A stretch of DNA of 64,000 nucleotides from JAUILA01 sp050289805. GTDB lineage: Bacteria; Bacteroidota; Bacteroidia; Cytophagales; Cyclobacteriaceae. The translations under genes and the position numbers were made by a program. The notes below the pieces were generated by a model, which was not told the origin of the DNA, made no database searches, and worked only from the letters and a program-made list of their open reading frames with translations. The stretch lies in the NCBI GenBank assembly GCA_050289805.1, contig JBNKGL010000011.1, forward strand, positions 1 through 64,000, written 5' to 3'. Shown here one piece after another: positions 63,370 through 64,000 of this stretch; position 1 is the stretch's first letter, and every line of letters begins with the position of its first letter.

Positions 63370-64000
63370 ATGAAGTATTTATTCAAGCCGGCTTTTGTTT
63401 TTATTATTTTGATTTCCCTTTACGCCTGCTCTACTGGTTCGGAGACAAGCGCTGATCAGACAACATCCCAGTCCGAATCCAATCATATACCCTATGCAGA
63501 TCCTGAATTTAAGGGGACCATCAGCACTACATACCAGGAATCTAAAGCTGATTTTCCCTTGCCATTCAAAGCACCTGAAGGAGCTCCCAATGTACTAATC
63601 ATTTTACTTGATGACGTAGGTTTCGGGATGGTTGAAACTTTTGGCGGACCTGTACCAACGCCGAATACGGATCGCCTGGCCCGTGGCGGGTTGATGTATA
63701 ATCAGTTCCACACTACAGCCCTGTGCAGCCCCAGTCGGGGAGCACTTCTGGCAGGAAGAAATCATCATACTATCAGTACAGGGGTAATCATCGAAATGGG
63801 AACCGGATTCCCGGGATATACCGGGATTATTCCACGAAGTACGGCGCTTATACCCGAAGTATTGCGGGATAATGGATTTTCTACCGCGATGTTCGGTAAG
63901 TGGCACAATACGCCCGAACCTGATATTAGTCCGACAGGCCCTTTCGACCGATGGCCAACAGGGCTTGGGTTTGATTACTTTTATGGATTCAACCAGGGGG
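63370..64000 (+). CDS. Lipoprotein arylsulfatase, N-terminal part
   Basis: The first 210 codons are present; the frame is open at the window end. The signal peptide ends in lipobox LYAC (C20). After a linker, VLIILLDDVGFGMV gives the calcium ligands D81 and D82, and the signature CSPSR puts the formylglycine precursor at C119, followed by GALLAGRNHHT. A later FGKWHNTPEPD segment supplies active-site K and H. This is the larger arylsulfatase type (AtsA-like), different from the sulfatase at 53240. Confidence 0.9.
   Translation, partial: MKYLFKPAFVFIILISLYACSTGSETSADQTTSQSESNHIPYADPEFKGTISTTYQESKADFPLPFKAPEGAPNVLIILLDDVGFGMVETFGGPVPTPNTDRLARGGLMYNQFHTTALCSPSRGALLAGRNHHTISTGVIIEMGTGFPGYTGIIPRSTALIPEVLRDNGFSTAMFGKWHNTPEPDISPTGPFDRWPTGLGFDYFYGFNQG

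Noticed and set aside
63604..63906. Minus-strand 100-codon ORF near the right edge
   Set aside because: Shadow of the plus-strand sulfatase, which has lipobox, metal ligands and the CSPSR signature.

Overview
The window looks like chromosome of a free-living, aerobic Bacteroidota bacterium; I would not name a genus. The evidence is: a bS21-XerC-HPF cluster; several start regions carrying the Bacteroidota promoter pattern TTTG-N19/20-TAnnTTTG; almost no Shine-Dalgarno sequences except a perfect one before rpsU; a TonB protein of the Bacteroidota type; many secreted proteins with short signal peptides ending at AQ; and families typical of the phylum (DUF6702, DUF2911, YwqK repeats, PD40, FeS-BCP-like photolyase, N-terminal arm-domain integrase).

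Layout. 1-1156 (minus): ECF sigma factor, a small single-pass membrane protein and the start of a TonB gene. 1265-9045: secreted zinc metalloprotease, RluD-type pseudouridine synthase, OxyR overlapping a Cys/Met-metabolism PLP enzyme, fructosamine-kinase-like protein, 2'-5' RNA ligase-like protein, DUF6702. 9106-14530: a HupE/UreJ membrane protein and two tandem paralogous M1 peptidases, ended by a strong terminator and a cluster of REP-like palindromes. 14744-28818: a serine/threonine dehydratase-like enzyme, DNA polymerase I, and secreted or detoxifying hydrolases (dienelactone hydrolase, DinB, amidase, M28 and M14 peptidases), an outer-membrane barrel, a photolyase and a nitroreductase. 28815-32673: a type III polyketide synthase with a methyltransferase, a UbiA prenyltransferase and an FAD reductase/hydroxylase, a likely small phenolic-lipid or prenylated-phenol cluster. 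32772-45404: mixed housekeeping and envelope genes, including metK and an MscS channel. 45468-46930: hpf-xerC-rpsU. 46999-54838: acyl-CoA dehydrogenase, UDP-glucose dehydrogenase with UDP-glucuronate decarboxylase (UDP-xylose route), an AsmA-like protein and a lipoprotein sulfatase.

54991-63004 is an integrated element of about 8 kb. A 42-bp 3' half of tRNA-Val lies at its left end and the intact tRNA-Val(UAC) at its right end, in the same orientation, and a 20-bp identical arm-like repeat sits about 100 bp inside each end. Its cargo is a tyrosine recombinase, whose stop codon is followed 4 bp later by the 3' half of a tRNA-Leu, plus IS3 and IS256 remnants, a 5'-truncated RHS protein coupled by TAATG to a four-helix membrane protein, and a displaced second RHS tip followed by an Imm40-like immunity gene. 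The most promising undescribed system is this pair of RHS toxin-tip/immunity modules, mainly the one with the four-helix membrane protein. A second lipoprotein sulfatase starts to the right of the element and runs off the window.
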